DNA of 64,000 bases from Rhizobium sp. CCGE 510 (GCF_000292525.1 NZ_AEYF01000044.1:124001-188000); one strand, 5' to 3'. Counted from the stretch's first letter, positions 36,764 through 48,284 are shown. Notes: a model not told the origin generated them from the letters alone. Translations and numbers: made by a program.

Positions 36764-38239
36764 ATGAGCAGCCAAATCATTCCCGTTGAGCCTTTTGATT
36801 ATGTCGTCTTCGGCGGCAGCGGCGACCTTGCCGAACGCAAGCTTCTGCCCGCGCTGTATCATCGCCAGATCGAAGGCCAGTTTACGGAACCGACCCGTGT
36901 GATCGGCGCCTCGCGCAGCCCGTTGACACACGAGGAATACCGCAAATTCGCCAAAGACGCGCTGAACGAGCACCTGAAGAAGGGCGAATACGACGAAGCG
37001 GAAGTGGAGAAATTCTGTGCCCGCCTCTATTACGTCTCGGTCGACGCCCGCACCGACACCGGCTGGGATCAGCTGAAGAAACTGCTCGACGAGGGCAAGG
37101 ATCGGGTGCGCGCCTTCTACCTCGCGGTTGCGCCGGGCATCTTCGGCGACATTTCGCAGAAGATCCACGACCACAAGCTGATCACCAAGTCGACCCGCAT
37201 CGTCGTCGAAAAGCCTATCGGCCGCGACCTCGCCTCGGCGCTGCAGCTCAACGACACGATCGGCCGTGCCTTCAAGGAAGAACAGATCTTCCGCATCGAC
37301 CACTATCTCGGCAAGGAGACGGTGCAGAACCTGATGGCGCTGCGCTTCGCCAACGCGCTTTATGAGCCGCTGTGGAATGCCAATTACATCGATCACATCC
37401 AGATCACCGTGGCTGAAGCGGTCGGCCTCGAGGGTCGCGCCGGCTATTACGATACGGCAGGCGCATTGCGCGACATGGTGCAGAACCACATCCTGCAGCT
37501 GCTCTGCCTGACGGCGATGGAAGTGCCATCGTCGATGGATTCGGAAGCCGTTCGTGACGAAAAGCTGAAGGTGCTGCGCGCGCTGAAGCCGCTCAATGCC
37601 TCCAATGTCGAGCAGGCAACGGTCCGCGGCCAGTATCGCGCCGGCGCATCGGGCAGCGGCCCGGTCAAGGGCTATCTCGAAGAGCTCGAAGGCGGCGTCT
37701 CGAACACCGAGACCTTCGTCGCCATCAAGGCGGAGATCAACAATTGGCGCTGGGCCGGCGTTCCCTTCTATATCAGAACCGGTAAGCGCCTGACCGGGCG
37801 CATGTCCGAGATCGTCATCACCTTCAAGCCGATCCCGCATGCGATCTTCGACCAGGCGGCTGGACGCATCGTCGCCAACCAGCTGATTATCCGGCTGCAG
37901 CCGGATGAGGGCGTCAAGCAGTCGCTGATGATCAAGGATCCGGGCCCGGGCGGCATGCGCCTGCGCAACGTTTCGCTCGACATGAGCTTCGCCCAGGCCT
38001 TCAACGTCCGCAATCCGGATGCCTACGAGCGTCTGCTGATGGACGTGATCCGCTCCAACCAGACATTGTTCATGCGCCGCGACGAAGTCGAAGCCGCATG
38101 GAAATGGGTGGATCCGATCCTCAAGGGTTGGGAAACGACCGGCCAGCAGGTACAGGGCTATACGGCCGGCACCTGGGGCCCGAGCCAGGCCATCGCGCTG
38201 ATCGAGCGCGACGGCCGCACCTGGCACGACGATATCTAG
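36764..38239 (+). CDS. zwf: Glucose-6-phosphate 1-dehydrogenase
   Basis: A 491-aa G6PDH that oxidises glucose-6-phosphate to 6-phosphogluconolactone with NADP. The nucleotide motif GGSGDLAERKLLPAL (near residues 14-28), the substrate site RIDHYLGKE and the EKPIGRDL segment are present. The ATG at 36764 (MSSQIIPVEPFDYVVFGG) gives the usual length; a TTG five codons upstream is rejected. First gene of zwf-pgl-edd, the entry to the Entner-Doudoroff pathway used by rhizobia for hexoses. Confidence 0.95.
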   Translation: MSSQIIPVEPFDYVVFGGSGDLAERKLLPALYHRQIEGQFTEPTRVIGASRSPLTHEEYRKFAKDALNEHLKKGEYDEAEVEKFCARLYYVSVDARTDTGWDQLKKLLDEGKDRVRAFYLAVAPGIFGDISQKIHDHKLITKSTRIVVEKPIGRDLASALQLNDTIGRAFKEEQIFRIDHYLGKETVQNLMALRFANALYEPLWNANYIDHIQITVAEAVGLEGRAGYYDTAGALRDMVQNHILQLLCLTAMEVPSSMDSEAVRDEKLKVLRALKPLNASNVEQATVRGQYRAGASGSGPVKGYLEELEGGVSNTETFVAIKAEINNWRWAGVPFYIRTGKRLTGRMSEIVITFKPIPHAIFDQAAGRIVANQLIIRLQPDEGVKQSLMIKDPGPGGMRLRNVSLDMSFAQAFNVRNPDAYERLLMDVIRSNQTLFMRRDEVEAAWKWVDPILKGWETTGQQVQGYTAGTWGPSQAIALIERDGRTWHDDI

Positions 38240-38249
38240 GACGACACCG

Positions 38250-38948
38250 ATGGCATCGACCCTGCATTCCTTCGCCAGTCCTGCGGATCTCGCCGGCAGC
38301 CTCGCCGACAAGGTCGCGGATACACTTTCGGCGGCGATCGCCGCCCGCGCAACGGCGTCCATCGCCGTTTCCGGCGGCTCAACCCCGAAGCTGTTCTTCC
38401 AGGCCCTGTCGACGCGCGACATCGCCTGGGACAAGGTGACGATCACGCTTGTCGACGAGCGTTTCGTGCCGGCCGACAATGCGCGCTCGAACCATCTGCT
38501 GGTCGATGCCAACCTCCTACAGAACAAGGCCAAGGCAGCGCATTTCCTGCCGCTCTATCAGGACACGGCCTCGGCGGAGGAGGCCGCAAAGCTTGCGACC
38601 GAGGAGACCAGGGCAATCAGTTCACCCTTCGACATCGTCATCCTCGGCATGGGCGGCGACGGCCATACCGCCTCGTTCTTTCCGGGCGGCAGCAACCTTG
38701 CCAAGGCGCTCGATGCATCGACGCCGCGCGGCATCATCACCATGGAAGCGGAAGGGGCCGGCGAGCCGCGCCTGACATTCACCTTCTCCAGTCTTCAGGA
38801 TGCCGCACTCCTGGTTCTCCATATTGAGGGCGAAGGCAAAAAAGACGTTCTCGCCAAGGCGGAAGGCACGGGTGAAGAGGCAGACATGCCGATCCGCGCC
38901 GTTCTGCGCCGGGCCACTTCCCCGGTCGAGATCTACTGGGCTCCCTGA
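38250..38948 (+). CDS. pgl: 6-phosphogluconolactonase
   Basis: A 232-aa lactonase (DevB/Pgl type, NagB-like fold) that hydrolyses 6-phosphogluconolactone. The conserved blocks AVSGGSTPKLFFQAL (32-46), VTITLVDERFVPADN and GMGGDGHTASFFPG (about 134-147, including the catalytic His) are intact. It lies 10 bp after zwf and precedes edd by 78 bp on the same strand. Confidence 0.95.
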   Translation: MASTLHSFASPADLAGSLADKVADTLSAAIAARATASIAVSGGSTPKLFFQALSTRDIAWDKVTITLVDERFVPADNARSNHLLVDANLLQNKAKAAHFLPLYQDTASAEEAAKLATEETRAISSPFDIVILGMGGDGHTASFFPGGSNLAKALDASTPRGIITMEAEGAGEPRLTFTFSSLQDAALLVLHIEGEGKKDVLAKAEGTGEEADMPIRAVLRRATSPVEIYWAP

Positions 38949-39026
38949 TCGGCCGTTAATCCGGATCGAGATTTCAGGCCAGAGCCGCCGAACAGATTAA
39001 GACAACGAACAAGGCAGGGATCTTCC

Positions 39027-40850
39027 ATGTCCGCTCACGCACGCATTTCTGCGATCACCAATCGCATTGTCGAACGCTCGAAACCAACCCGCGAGCGCTA
39101 CCTGGAACGCCTGCGCGCCGCCGCTTCCCAGGGTGTGCAGCGCTCGGTGCTCGGCTGCGCCAACCTTGCCCACGGTTTTGCGGTCTGTTCCCCCGCCGAT
39201 AAGGATGCGCTCGCCGGCGACCGCATCCCCAATCTCGGCATCATCACCGCCTATAACGACATGCTCTCGGCACATCAGCCGTTCGAGACCTATCCGGCGA
39301 TCATCCGCGAGGCGGCAGCCCAGGCCGGCGGCGTGGCGCAGGTGGCAGGCGGCGTGCCGGCGATGTGCGACGGCGTCACCCAGGGACAGCCTGGCATGGA
39401 GCTTTCGCTGTTCTCGCGCGATCTGATCGCCATGTCGGCGGGCATCGGCCTGTCGCACAACATGTTCGACGCAGCCCTCTTCCTCGGCGTCTGCGACAAG
39501 ATCGTGCCCGGCCTCGTGATCGCAGCCCTGTCCTTCGGACACCTGCCGTCGATCTTCGTTCCGGCCGGCCCGATGACGACAGGCCTGCCGAACGACGAGA
39601 AGTCGCGCGTGCGCCAGCTCTTCGCCGAGGGCAAAGTCGGACGGGCCGAACTGCTGGAGGCGGAATCGAAGTCCTATCACGGCCCCGGCACCTGCACCTT
39701 CTACGGCACCGCCAATTCCAACCAGATGCTGATGGAGATCATGGGCTTCCATATGCCCGGCTCCTCCTTCATCAATCCGGGCACACCGCTGCGCGAAGCG
39801 CTGACGCGCGAGGCAGCCAAGCGGGCGCTGGCGATCACCGCGCTCGGCAACGAATTCACCCCGGCGGGCGAAATGATCGACGAGCGCTCGGTCGTCAACG
39901 GCGTCGTCGGCCTGCATGCCACCGGCGGCTCGACCAATCATACACTGCACCTCGTCGCCATGGCGCGGGCGGCCGGCATCCAGCTCACCTGGCAGGACAT
40001 CGCCGAGCTTTCGGAAATTGTGCCGCTGCTTGCCCGCGTCTATCCGAACGGGCTTGCCGACGTAAACCATTTCCAGGCGGCCGGCGGTATGGGCTTCCTC
40101 ATCAAGGAGCTCTTGAAGCACGGGCTGGTGCATGACGACGTGCGCACCGTCTTCGGCCATGGCCTCGAAGCCTACACGGTCGATGCCCGTCTCGGCGAAA
40201 ACGGCGCCGTCCTGCGCGAGCCGTCGCCTGAGAAAAGCGTCGATCCCAAGGTTCTCTCCAGCATCGAAACGCCGTTCCAGGCGAATGGCGGGCTGAAGAT
40301 GCTGCGCGGCAATCTCGGCAAGGCGGTCATCAAGATATCCGCCGTCAAGCCGGAACGTCACATCATCGAGGCGCCGGCGATCATCTTCCACAGCCAGCAG
40401 GCGCTGCAGGATGCTTTCAAGGAAGGCAAGCTCAACCGCGATTTTATCGCCGTCGTGCGCTTCCAGGGCCCGAAGGCGAATGGCATGCCAGAACTGCACA
40501 AGCTGACACCTCCGCTCGGCGTGCTGCAGGACCGCGGCTTCCGCGTCGCGCTGTTGACCGACGGGCGCATGTCCGGCGCCTCCGGCAAGGTGCCGGCTGC
40601 GATCCACGTCACCCCGGAAGCGGTCGACGGCGGCCCGATCGCTCGCATTCGCGAGGGCGACATCATTCGCCTGGACGCAATCAAGGGCACGCTCGAGCTG
40701 CTTGTCGATGCGGCCGATATGGCCGAGCGCGAGCCGGTGACCGTCGATCTTTCCGACAATGAATTCGGCATGGGCCGTGAACTCTTCGCACCCTTCCGCC
40801 GCGCCGTCGGCGCTTCGGATCAAGGTGCGAGCGTGCTCTTCCACAATTAA
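39027..40850 (+). CDS. edd: 6-phosphogluconate dehydratase
   Basis: A 607-aa IlvD/Edd-family Fe-S dehydratase that turns 6-phosphogluconate into KDPG. It contains family blocks around AYNDMLSAHQPFETYP (substrate binding), GVPAMCDGVTQGQPGMELS (Fe-S ligand C, about 108-126), GPGTCTFYGTANSNQM (second cysteine region) and LTDGRMSGASGKVPAA (C-terminal). Third gene of zwf-pgl-edd; the eda gene is not in the window. A strong terminator follows. Confidence 0.95.
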   Translation: MSAHARISAITNRIVERSKPTRERYLERLRAAASQGVQRSVLGCANLAHGFAVCSPADKDALAGDRIPNLGIITAYNDMLSAHQPFETYPAIIREAAAQAGGVAQVAGGVPAMCDGVTQGQPGMELSLFSRDLIAMSAGIGLSHNMFDAALFLGVCDKIVPGLVIAALSFGHLPSIFVPAGPMTTGLPNDEKSRVRQLFAEGKVGRAELLEAESKSYHGPGTCTFYGTANSNQMLMEIMGFHMPGSSFINPGTPLREALTREAAKRALAITALGNEFTPAGEMIDERSVVNGVVGLHATGGSTNHTLHLVAMARAAGIQLTWQDIAELSEIVPLLARVYPNGLADVNHFQAAGGMGFLIKELLKHGLVHDDVRTVFGHGLEAYTVDARLGENGAVLREPSPEKSVDPKVLSSIETPFQANGGLKMLRGNLGKAVIKISAVKPERHIIEAPAIIFHSQQALQDAFKEGKLNRDFIAVVRFQGPKANGMPELHKLTPPLGVLQDRGFRVALLTDGRMSGASGKVPAAIHVTPEAVDGGPIARIREGDIIRLDAIKGTLELLVDAADMAEREPVTVDLSDNEFGMGRELFAPFRRAVGASDQGASVLFHN

Positions 40851-40873
40851 GCTGGGCCGTTGCAGACAAACGA

Positions 40874-40910
40874 AACCCGCGGGGAGCGCAAAGCACCCCG
40901 CGGGTTTTTG
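40874..40910 (+). terminator. Terminator of zwf-pgl-edd
   Basis: Long stem AAACCCGCGGGG...CCCCGCGGGTTTTT with a short loop and T-run, 24 bp after edd. Confidence 0.92.
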
Positions 40911-40931
40911 GTATCAGTACAGTGATCTCGC

Positions 40932-41345
40932 TCAGGCGCGGATATCGAGCACGTAGTCGCGGTGCGCCGGATGGGTGCTGTAGACGAAGATCTTGTTCAG
41001 CTCCTTCTGCGTCAGCAGGCGCAGGAAGCGAACTTCGATCGTATTGTTGACGTTGACCTTCATCAGCAGGCAGCCGACCTTGGTGATGCGGGCATCCGGA
41101 ATATCCAGATAGAACTGCTTCGGCAGGTTGAACTGGGTGAGGATCGCGAGTGTCGCGCTGCTCATCGAGATCCGGACGATATCGCAGCGGCGCGAAGCCG
41201 CGTTCATGACGCCCTTTTCCGTATATTCGATGCGCGCGGCATTCATGGTGTCCTCCATCTTGAACCGCTGCTCGCGGTCATACATGAAGGATTCTTCCTT
41301 GCTCAGGAAATGAGATTTTGGCTGTGACGGATTGGAAGCGGCCAC
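40932..41345 (-). CDS. PilZ-like domain protein
   Basis: A 137-aa protein with GTG start (GAGGGGG upstream). Residues 30-125 resemble a divergent PilZ fold: ASRRCDIVRISMSSATLAI matches the C.V.DIS..G pattern and is followed by beta strands (FYLDIPDARITKVGCLLMKV and TIEVRFLRL). The canonical RxxxR c-di-GMP signature upstream is not clear, so ligand binding is doubtful. The N-terminal 30 residues look disordered. Unlinked to neighbours; convergent with edd across a terminator. Confidence 0.6.
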   Translation of the reverse strand: MAASNPSQPKSHFLSKEESFMYDREQRFKMEDTMNAARIEYTEKGVMNAASRRCDIVRISMSSATLAILTQFNLPKQFYLDIPDARITKVGCLLMKVNVNNTIEVRFLRLLTQKELNKIFVYSTHPAHRDYVLDIRA

Positions 41346-41461
41346 TTGCTTATCCCCCTCGTAAATCGATGGGGAAAAGGTAACAGCCGATCTTTAACAG
41401 AAAGTGAGAATTCGGCCCGTCCCGCACAATTCTTAGGGTTATTACCCCAAAATTGGCCGCC

Positions 41462-42550
41462 TCATTTCCGGTAGGTATGGCCGGTCGCGTCAAACAGATG
41501 TAACTTCTGCCGGTCGGCGGCAAAGCGCATCCTTTGACCCTTCTTCACATCGTAGATGCCGGGCAGCTTGACGACGATCGGCTCGCCCGGGACCAGGCCC
41601 TCGATATAGAGCAGCGTCACTTCGCCGAGCGCTTCGACGATCGACACCTCGCCCTCGAAAAGATAGTCGGCGCCATCTGCGACCCGCAGATCCTCGGGAC
41701 GAACGCCGAAACTTGCCTGTTTGCCCTTTTCCGACGCGTCGGTCGCAACATCGAGGGTCACCGACATGCCGCCGGTCAGCGTCACCGTCGTCTGGCTTCC
41801 GGTTCCGGCGACCGTCGCCGGGATAATGTTCATCGCCGGCGAGCCGATGAATTTCGCGACGAAGAGGTTGGCCGGGCGCTCATAGAGATCCAGCGGCGCG
41901 CCGACCTGCTCGATATTGCCGGCCGAAAGAACAACAATGCGATCGGCGAGCGTCATCGCCTCGACCTGGTCGTGGGTCACGTAGATCATCGTCGTATCGG
42001 CCATCTGTTCATTCAGGCGGGCGATCTCGATGCGGGTCGCGACGCGCAGCGCGGCATCGAGGTTGGAGAGCGGCTCGTCGAACAGAAAGACCTTCGGATC
42101 GCGGCAGATGGCGCGGCCGATCGCCACGCGCTGGCGCTGGCCGCCGGAAAGCGCCTTTGGCAGGCGATCGAGATATGCGGTCAGCTGCAGGCTCTCGGCC
42201 GCCGCCCGGACGCGGCGCTCGATCTCCTGCTTGCTTTCGCCGGCGATCTTCATGCCGAAAGCCATGTTGTCGAAGACGGTCATGTGCGGGTAGAGCGCAT
42301 AGGACTGGAAGACCATGGCGATGCCGCGCTTGGAGGGCGGCACGTCATTGACGAGGTGGCCGTCGATATACATCTCGCCGCCGGTGATCGCCTCGAGACC
42401 GGCGATCATGCGCAGAAGCGTGGACTTGCCGCAGCCGGACGGACCGACGAAGACGATGAACTCGCCCTGCTTGATATCGAGGTCGATCCCGTGGAGAACG
42501 TCCACGGAACCGTAGGATTTGCGGATATCCTTCAGCGTCAGTCCAGTCAT
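41462..42550 (-). CDS. aglK: Alpha-glucoside ABC transporter ATP-binding protein AglK
   Basis: A 362-aa MalK/UgpC-type ATPase. Walker A GPSGCGKST (36-44), signature LSGGQRQRVAIGRAI, Walker B VFLFDEPLSNLDA and the switch VTHDQVEAMT are complete; a C-terminal TOBE regulatory domain (about 240-362) follows. Last gene of aglEFGAK on the minus strand, 24 bp after aglA. It powers alpha-glucoside (sucrose, maltose, trehalose) uptake with AglF/AglG. Confidence 0.92.
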   Translation of the reverse strand: MTGLTLKDIRKSYGSVDVLHGIDLDIKQGEFIVFVGPSGCGKSTLLRMIAGLEAITGGEMYIDGHLVNDVPPSKRGIAMVFQSYALYPHMTVFDNMAFGMKIAGESKQEIERRVRAAAESLQLTAYLDRLPKALSGGQRQRVAIGRAICRDPKVFLFDEPLSNLDAALRVATRIEIARLNEQMADTTMIYVTHDQVEAMTLADRIVVLSAGNIEQVGAPLDLYERPANLFVAKFIGSPAMNIIPATVAGTGSQTTVTLTGGMSVTLDVATDASEKGKQASFGVRPEDLRVADGADYLFEGEVSIVEALGEVTLLYIEGLVPGEPIVVKLPGIYDVKKGQRMRFAADRQKLHLFDATGHTYRK

Positions 42551-42574
42551 GATGTCTCTCTCCCCTGCTGATCC

Positions 42575-44227
<1,653 letters not shown>

Positions 44228-44261
44228 GGAATATCCTGTTTGAAGTCACGGTCGAAAATGG

Positions 44262-45425
44262 TCAGCCTCCCTTGACCGAACCCGCCAGCAGGCCACGCAC
44301 CAGATAACGCTGCAGCCCGAAGAAGACGAGCAGCGGCACGATGATGGTGACGAAGGCCGACGCCGTCAAAATCTCCCAATTGCCGCCGCGTGAGCCGAGC
44401 AGCGCGTTGAGGCTGCCTGTGAGAACGAGGTGGTCCTTGTCGGTGCCGAGGAATACCATGGCGACGAGCAGGTCGTTCCACACCCACAGGAACTGGAAGA
44501 TGGCGAAGGAGGCGAGTGCCGGGAAGGACAGAGGCAATACGATGCGGACGAAGATCTCGAAGTCGCTGGCGCCGTCGACGCGGGCGGATTCGATAATCTC
44601 CTTCGGCAGGCCGGCGATGTAGGCCCGCAGGAGGTAGATGGCGAGCGGCATGCCGAAAGCGGTGTGAGCCAACCAGATGCCGGGATAGGTCTTGGACGGC
44701 TGGCCGAGCATCGTGCCGATCTCGTTGTAGAGGCGCAGCAGCGGGATCAGCGACATCTGCAGCGGCACGACGATGAGGCCGACGACGAGGGCTATCAGCA
44801 GCCCGCGGCCGGGAAACTCCATCCAGCTCAGGGCATAAGCGGCGAAAGCGGCAATCAGGATAGGGATGATCGTCGCCGGGATCGTCACGGTCAGTGAATT
44901 GATGAAGGACTGGCCGATGCCTTCGCCGGTCAGAACGGTTTTATAGTTCTGCATGGTGAATTCGGGCGGCGCCGAGACGGATGCATAGATGCGCCGCGGG
45001 CGTTCGTCGGGCGAAAAGGCGGCGTTCTTCATGTAACGGTAGCTGCCGTCGCCGTTGATCTGCAGGGTTTCGCCGTCGCCGAGATCGGCGGTCTCGCCGG
45101 CCTTAAAGGCAGCGGGCTGCTGCACCCGGTTGCCGAAGGCCTTCACCGAGCGGCCGGTCTGGCCTTCCAGCACATTGCCTGAAATGACGTAGGCCGCACC
45201 TTCCTGCTGCTGCTGATCGGCTGTGCCGAGGCGGACAGCGACCGTCTGCGTCGAGCCGACGAAGGATGTCCACCAGCCGGAGACGACAATCTGGTCCTTG
45301 TCGCGCAGCGCGCTGACGAAGATTCCGAGCGTCGGGATCAGCCAGACGATGACGATCAGCAGAACGGCGGCGTGAACGAAAAGACGGGCGGGGCCGATCT
45401 TGAAGTAACTTCCGACAGCGGTCAT
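44262..45425 (-). CDS. aglG: Alpha-glucoside ABC transporter permease AglG
   Basis: A 387-aa MalG-type permease. Helix 1 (about 16-38) is followed by an unusually long periplasmic loop of about 130 residues (roughly 40-170) containing DGETLQINGDGSYRYM, a feature of AglG compared with 290-aa MalG. The remaining five helices and the EAA loop (PKEIIESARVDGASDFEIF, about 274-292) are standard. It starts 1 bp after aglF ends, so translation is coupled. Function with AglF inferred from operon. Confidence 0.92.
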   Translation of the reverse strand: MTAVGSYFKIGPARLFVHAAVLLIVIVWLIPTLGIFVSALRDKDQIVVSGWWTSFVGSTQTVAVRLGTADQQQQEGAAYVISGNVLEGQTGRSVKAFGNRVQQPAAFKAGETADLGDGETLQINGDGSYRYMKNAAFSPDERPRRIYASVSAPPEFTMQNYKTVLTGEGIGQSFINSLTVTIPATIIPILIAAFAAYALSWMEFPGRGLLIALVVGLIVVPLQMSLIPLLRLYNEIGTMLGQPSKTYPGIWLAHTAFGMPLAIYLLRAYIAGLPKEIIESARVDGASDFEIFVRIVLPLSFPALASFAIFQFLWVWNDLLVAMVFLGTDKDHLVLTGSLNALLGSRGGNWEILTASAFVTIIVPLLVFFGLQRYLVRGLLAGSVKGG

Positions 45426-45426
45426 C

Positions 45427-46440
45427 TCAGTGGCCCTTCAGTTCGCGATTGGCGCGTCGCACGTTCCAGACCATGATCGGCGTGACGGCGAGCATGATGA
45501 TGATGGCGATGACGGCGCTTCGGCCGGAATCGCCGCCGCCGCGGAACAGCCAGTCGAACATCAGGTTAGCCAGCACCATCGTCTGCCACTGGCCGTTGGT
45601 CATGGTCAGCACGATATCGAAGACCTTGAGGACGAGGATGGTGATCGTCGTCCAGACCACCGCGATCGAGCCCCAGACTTGCGGCACCATGATGCGCCAA
45701 AAGATCTGCCAGCCATTGGCGCCGTCGATGACGGCGGCCTCGATCGTCTCCTCGGGAATACCGCGAAGGGCCGCCGACAGGATGACCATGGCAAAACCGG
45801 TCTGGATCCAGATCAGGATGATCATCAGGAAGAAATTGTTCCAGAAGGGAACGGAGATCCACACCTCAGGTGTGCCGCCGAACGTCTGGACGATGGCGTT
45901 CAACAGGCCGATCTGAACGTCGTTGCCGCCGCGATACTCATAGATGAACTTCCAGATGACCGAGGCGCCGACGAAGGAGATCGCCATCGGCATGAAGACG
46001 ATGCTCTTGGCGATATTGCCCCACCAGATGCGATCGGTCATCACGGCGATGACAAGGCCGAAGAAGGTGCAGGCGGCCGGCACGACGGCGAGCCAGAGGA
46101 TGTTGTTGAAGATCGACTGGCGGAATTCGCGGTCGTTAAGCGCCCATTTGTAGTTGGCGACGCCGACGAACTGCTGGCCGGCGCGGTCGTAGAAGGAGAG
46201 GATGAAGGTCGCAACGACCGGGTAGACGAGATAGACGACCAGCAGGAAGAGCGCCGGGCCGACGAACAACCACGGCCGGATCAGCGCGCGGCGGTTGAGA
46301 TTGCGCGATGCGGCGCGGATATCGCCATCCTTCACCGGCAGAGCGAGATCCAGGATCTTGTTCGAAAAATAGAAATAGGCCGAGCACGCGATAACGGCTC
46401 CGACCACGACGCCCAAAGCGGACACAATCTGCGACAGCAT
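45427..46440 (-). CDS. aglF: Alpha-glucoside ABC transporter permease AglF
   Basis: A 337-aa MalF-type permease. It has an N-terminal helix (residues 5-27), a charged linker, then helices from about 55 onward. The EAA coupling loop EETIEAAVIDGANGWQIFWR is at about 233-252. Directly precedes aglG (1-bp gap). It lies 185 bp after the aglE stop; the gap holds a GC-rich hairpin. Confidence 0.93.
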   Translation of the reverse strand: MLSQIVSALGVVVGAVIACSAYFYFSNKILDLALPVKDGDIRAASRNLNRRALIRPWLFVGPALFLLVVYLVYPVVATFILSFYDRAGQQFVGVANYKWALNDREFRQSIFNNILWLAVVPAACTFFGLVIAVMTDRIWWGNIAKSIVFMPMAISFVGASVIWKFIYEYRGGNDVQIGLLNAIVQTFGGTPEVWISVPFWNNFFLMIILIWIQTGFAMVILSAALRGIPEETIEAAVIDGANGWQIFWRIMVPQVWGSIAVVWTTITILVLKVFDIVLTMTNGQWQTMVLANLMFDWLFRGGGDSGRSAVIAIIIMLAVTPIMVWNVRRANRELKGH

Positions 46441-46590
46441 TTCGTCCCTCCCCTGCTTCCCCTGATCTTATTCCGACCGGTATTATTCTGACGCGTCAGC
46501 GCCGGTCATCGTCAATCTATGTGGATTGCCCAATCACAATATATCCCGCAATGGCCGGGCTCTTGGCGAACCCGGCCAGTCATGCAAGCC

Positions 46591-46614
46591 ATGCCGCCGG
46601 CAAGCCGGCGGCAT
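46591..46614 (-). other. Hairpin between aglE and aglF
   Basis: Inverted repeat with arms ATGCCGCCGGC and GCCGGCGGCAT, starting 11 bp after the aglE stop, with no T-run on the minus strand. Comparable to the stem-loop that protects binding-protein mRNA in malE-malF. Confidence 0.65.
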
Positions 46615-46625
46615 AATTTTGAAGA

Positions 46626-47987
46626 TTACTTGATGCCGTCCCAGGCGCTCTGGATTTCGCCCGCTGCCTCTTCAGCCGACTTGCCGCCGACGAAATCGAC
46701 CATGCCCGTCCAGAAGGCACCGGCGCCGATCTTGCCCGGCATCAGGTCGGAACCGTCGAAGCGGAAGGTGGTGGCGGAGGTCAGGATCTCGCCTTCCTTC
46801 TTCATCTGCGGATTGGCATAGGCCTCGGTGCTGACGCTCTTGTACGGCGTCAGGAAGCTCGACTGCGCCATCCAGACCTCATGCGCGATCGGGGTCTTCA
46901 GGAAGTCGATGAAGGCGCGGGCCGTCTTCGAGTCCTTGGCGATCGAGACGAGCGTGCCGGCGCCGAGAACCGGCTTGCCGAGTTCGGGATGCGAAGCATA
47001 GGTCGGCATGTAGAAGAAGTCGGCATCCTGGCCGAGTTTCGTGCCCTCAGGGAAGAAGGACGGAATGAACGACGCCTGATGGTGCATGTAGCACTTCGGC
47101 GGAACGGAGAAGAGACCCTTCGGGCTGTCGCGGAAGTCGGTCGAGGCAACAGCCGCGACGCCGCCATTGACGTATTTCTCGTTCTTGGCGAACTTGCCGA
47201 ATTCGTCGATCGCGGCAACGACGGCCGGATCGGTGAATTTCAGCTCGTTGGTCGTCCACTTGTCATAGGCTTCCGGCGGCTGCATGCGCAGCATGAGGTC
47301 CTCGACCCAGTCGGTCGCCGGCCAGCCGGTGGCGCCGCCGGAACCGAGACCGATGCACCAGGGCACGCCGCCATCCTTGACGATCTGATCGGTCAGAGCA
47401 TGCAGCTCTTCCATGGTCGTCGGGATCTTGTAGCCGGCTTCTTCGAAGTTCTCCGGAACGTACCAGACCAGCGATTTCACGTCGGCCTTATACGGGAAGG
47501 CGTAGAAGGCTTCCTTGCCGTCCTTGCCCTTGTAGGTTCCATAACCGACCCAGCTGTCGCCGGCGCCGTAATTGTCCTTGATCCACTTGGAGTTGTCGTC
47601 GCCGAGCGGCGTCAGGAAGCCCTTGCTGGCGAGATCGGCCAGGAGGCCGGGCTGCGGCAGAACGGCGATGTTCGGCGGCGAGCCTGCCTGCGTATCGATG
47701 ACGATCTGCTGTTCGTAGTTTTCGGAAGAGGAGTATTTGACATCGATGCCGGTGGCTTCGGTGAAATAGGCAAGGACGCTCTGGAAGAACGCCTCGTCCT
47801 CGCCGCGCCACGGCCCGAAGATCGTCAGCGGCTGACCCTTCAGATCGGCATGGGCAGCCTTGAATTCGTCATAGCTCTTCCAGTTGAACTTAGCATCTTG
47901 TCCCGGGGCAAATTTCAAATCGGCCGCGGATGCAGCACCGGCAAAAAGCGCTGCCGCGGCAACGCCCATCAAAAATGACTTTTTCAT
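46626..47987 (-). CDS. aglE: Periplasmic alpha-glucoside-binding protein AglE
   Basis: A 453-aa SBP_bac_1 binding protein. The signal peptide spans residues 1-21 (MKKSFLMGVAAAALFAGAASA). The mature protein starts ADLKFAPGQDAKFNWKSYDE, typical of AglE; later ligand-domain segments such as YSSSENYEQQIVIDTQAG are present. First gene of the agl operon, divergent from aglR, with operator-like palindromes in the intergenic region. Confidence 0.94.
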   Translation of the reverse strand: MKKSFLMGVAAAALFAGAASAADLKFAPGQDAKFNWKSYDEFKAAHADLKGQPLTIFGPWRGEDEAFFQSVLAYFTEATGIDVKYSSSENYEQQIVIDTQAGSPPNIAVLPQPGLLADLASKGFLTPLGDDNSKWIKDNYGAGDSWVGYGTYKGKDGKEAFYAFPYKADVKSLVWYVPENFEEAGYKIPTTMEELHALTDQIVKDGGVPWCIGLGSGGATGWPATDWVEDLMLRMQPPEAYDKWTTNELKFTDPAVVAAIDEFGKFAKNEKYVNGGVAAVASTDFRDSPKGLFSVPPKCYMHHQASFIPSFFPEGTKLGQDADFFYMPTYASHPELGKPVLGAGTLVSIAKDSKTARAFIDFLKTPIAHEVWMAQSSFLTPYKSVSTEAYANPQMKKEGEILTSATTFRFDGSDLMPGKIGAGAFWTGMVDFVGGKSAEEAAGEIQSAWDGIK

Positions 47988-48042
47988 GTGATCATCCTCC
48001 CATCACAATCCCAACCGCGCCAAATTCCCTCAAAAAGAAATT

Positions 48043-48056
48043 TCAAAGCGCTTTGA
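48043..48056. promoter_or_regulatory. AglR operator 1 (TCAAAGCGCTTTGA)
   Basis: Perfect 14-bp palindrome TCAAAGCGCTTTGA, 56 bp upstream of aglE, typical of LacI-family operators with central CG. Confidence 0.7.
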
Positions 48057-48206
48057 CACCCAACTCATTCCACTTTCGGTGGAAGGGAGTCAAGTCATTT
48101 CACGAGAATCCCGCCGTGAACACGCTTGTAGAGCGGTGCAGCGGCGGTTATCGGGAAATATGGAGCGATTTTTCTTGAGTCAAGCGCGCCAGATGCTACA
48201 TAATTG

Positions 48207-48216
48207 AAAGCGCTTT
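48207..48216. promoter_or_regulatory. AglR operator 2 (AAAGCGCTTT)
   Basis: Second palindrome AAAGCGCTTT (TGAAAGCGCTTTGG in context), 69 bp upstream of aglR and 164 bp from operator 1. Two operators suggest looping or autoregulation. Confidence 0.65.
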
Positions 48217-48284
48217 GGATGCCACTGGGAGGCGGCAGGCCTTTTGAAGACGGCCGACGGATGGGCCGGGAGGAAGCATAGCAG

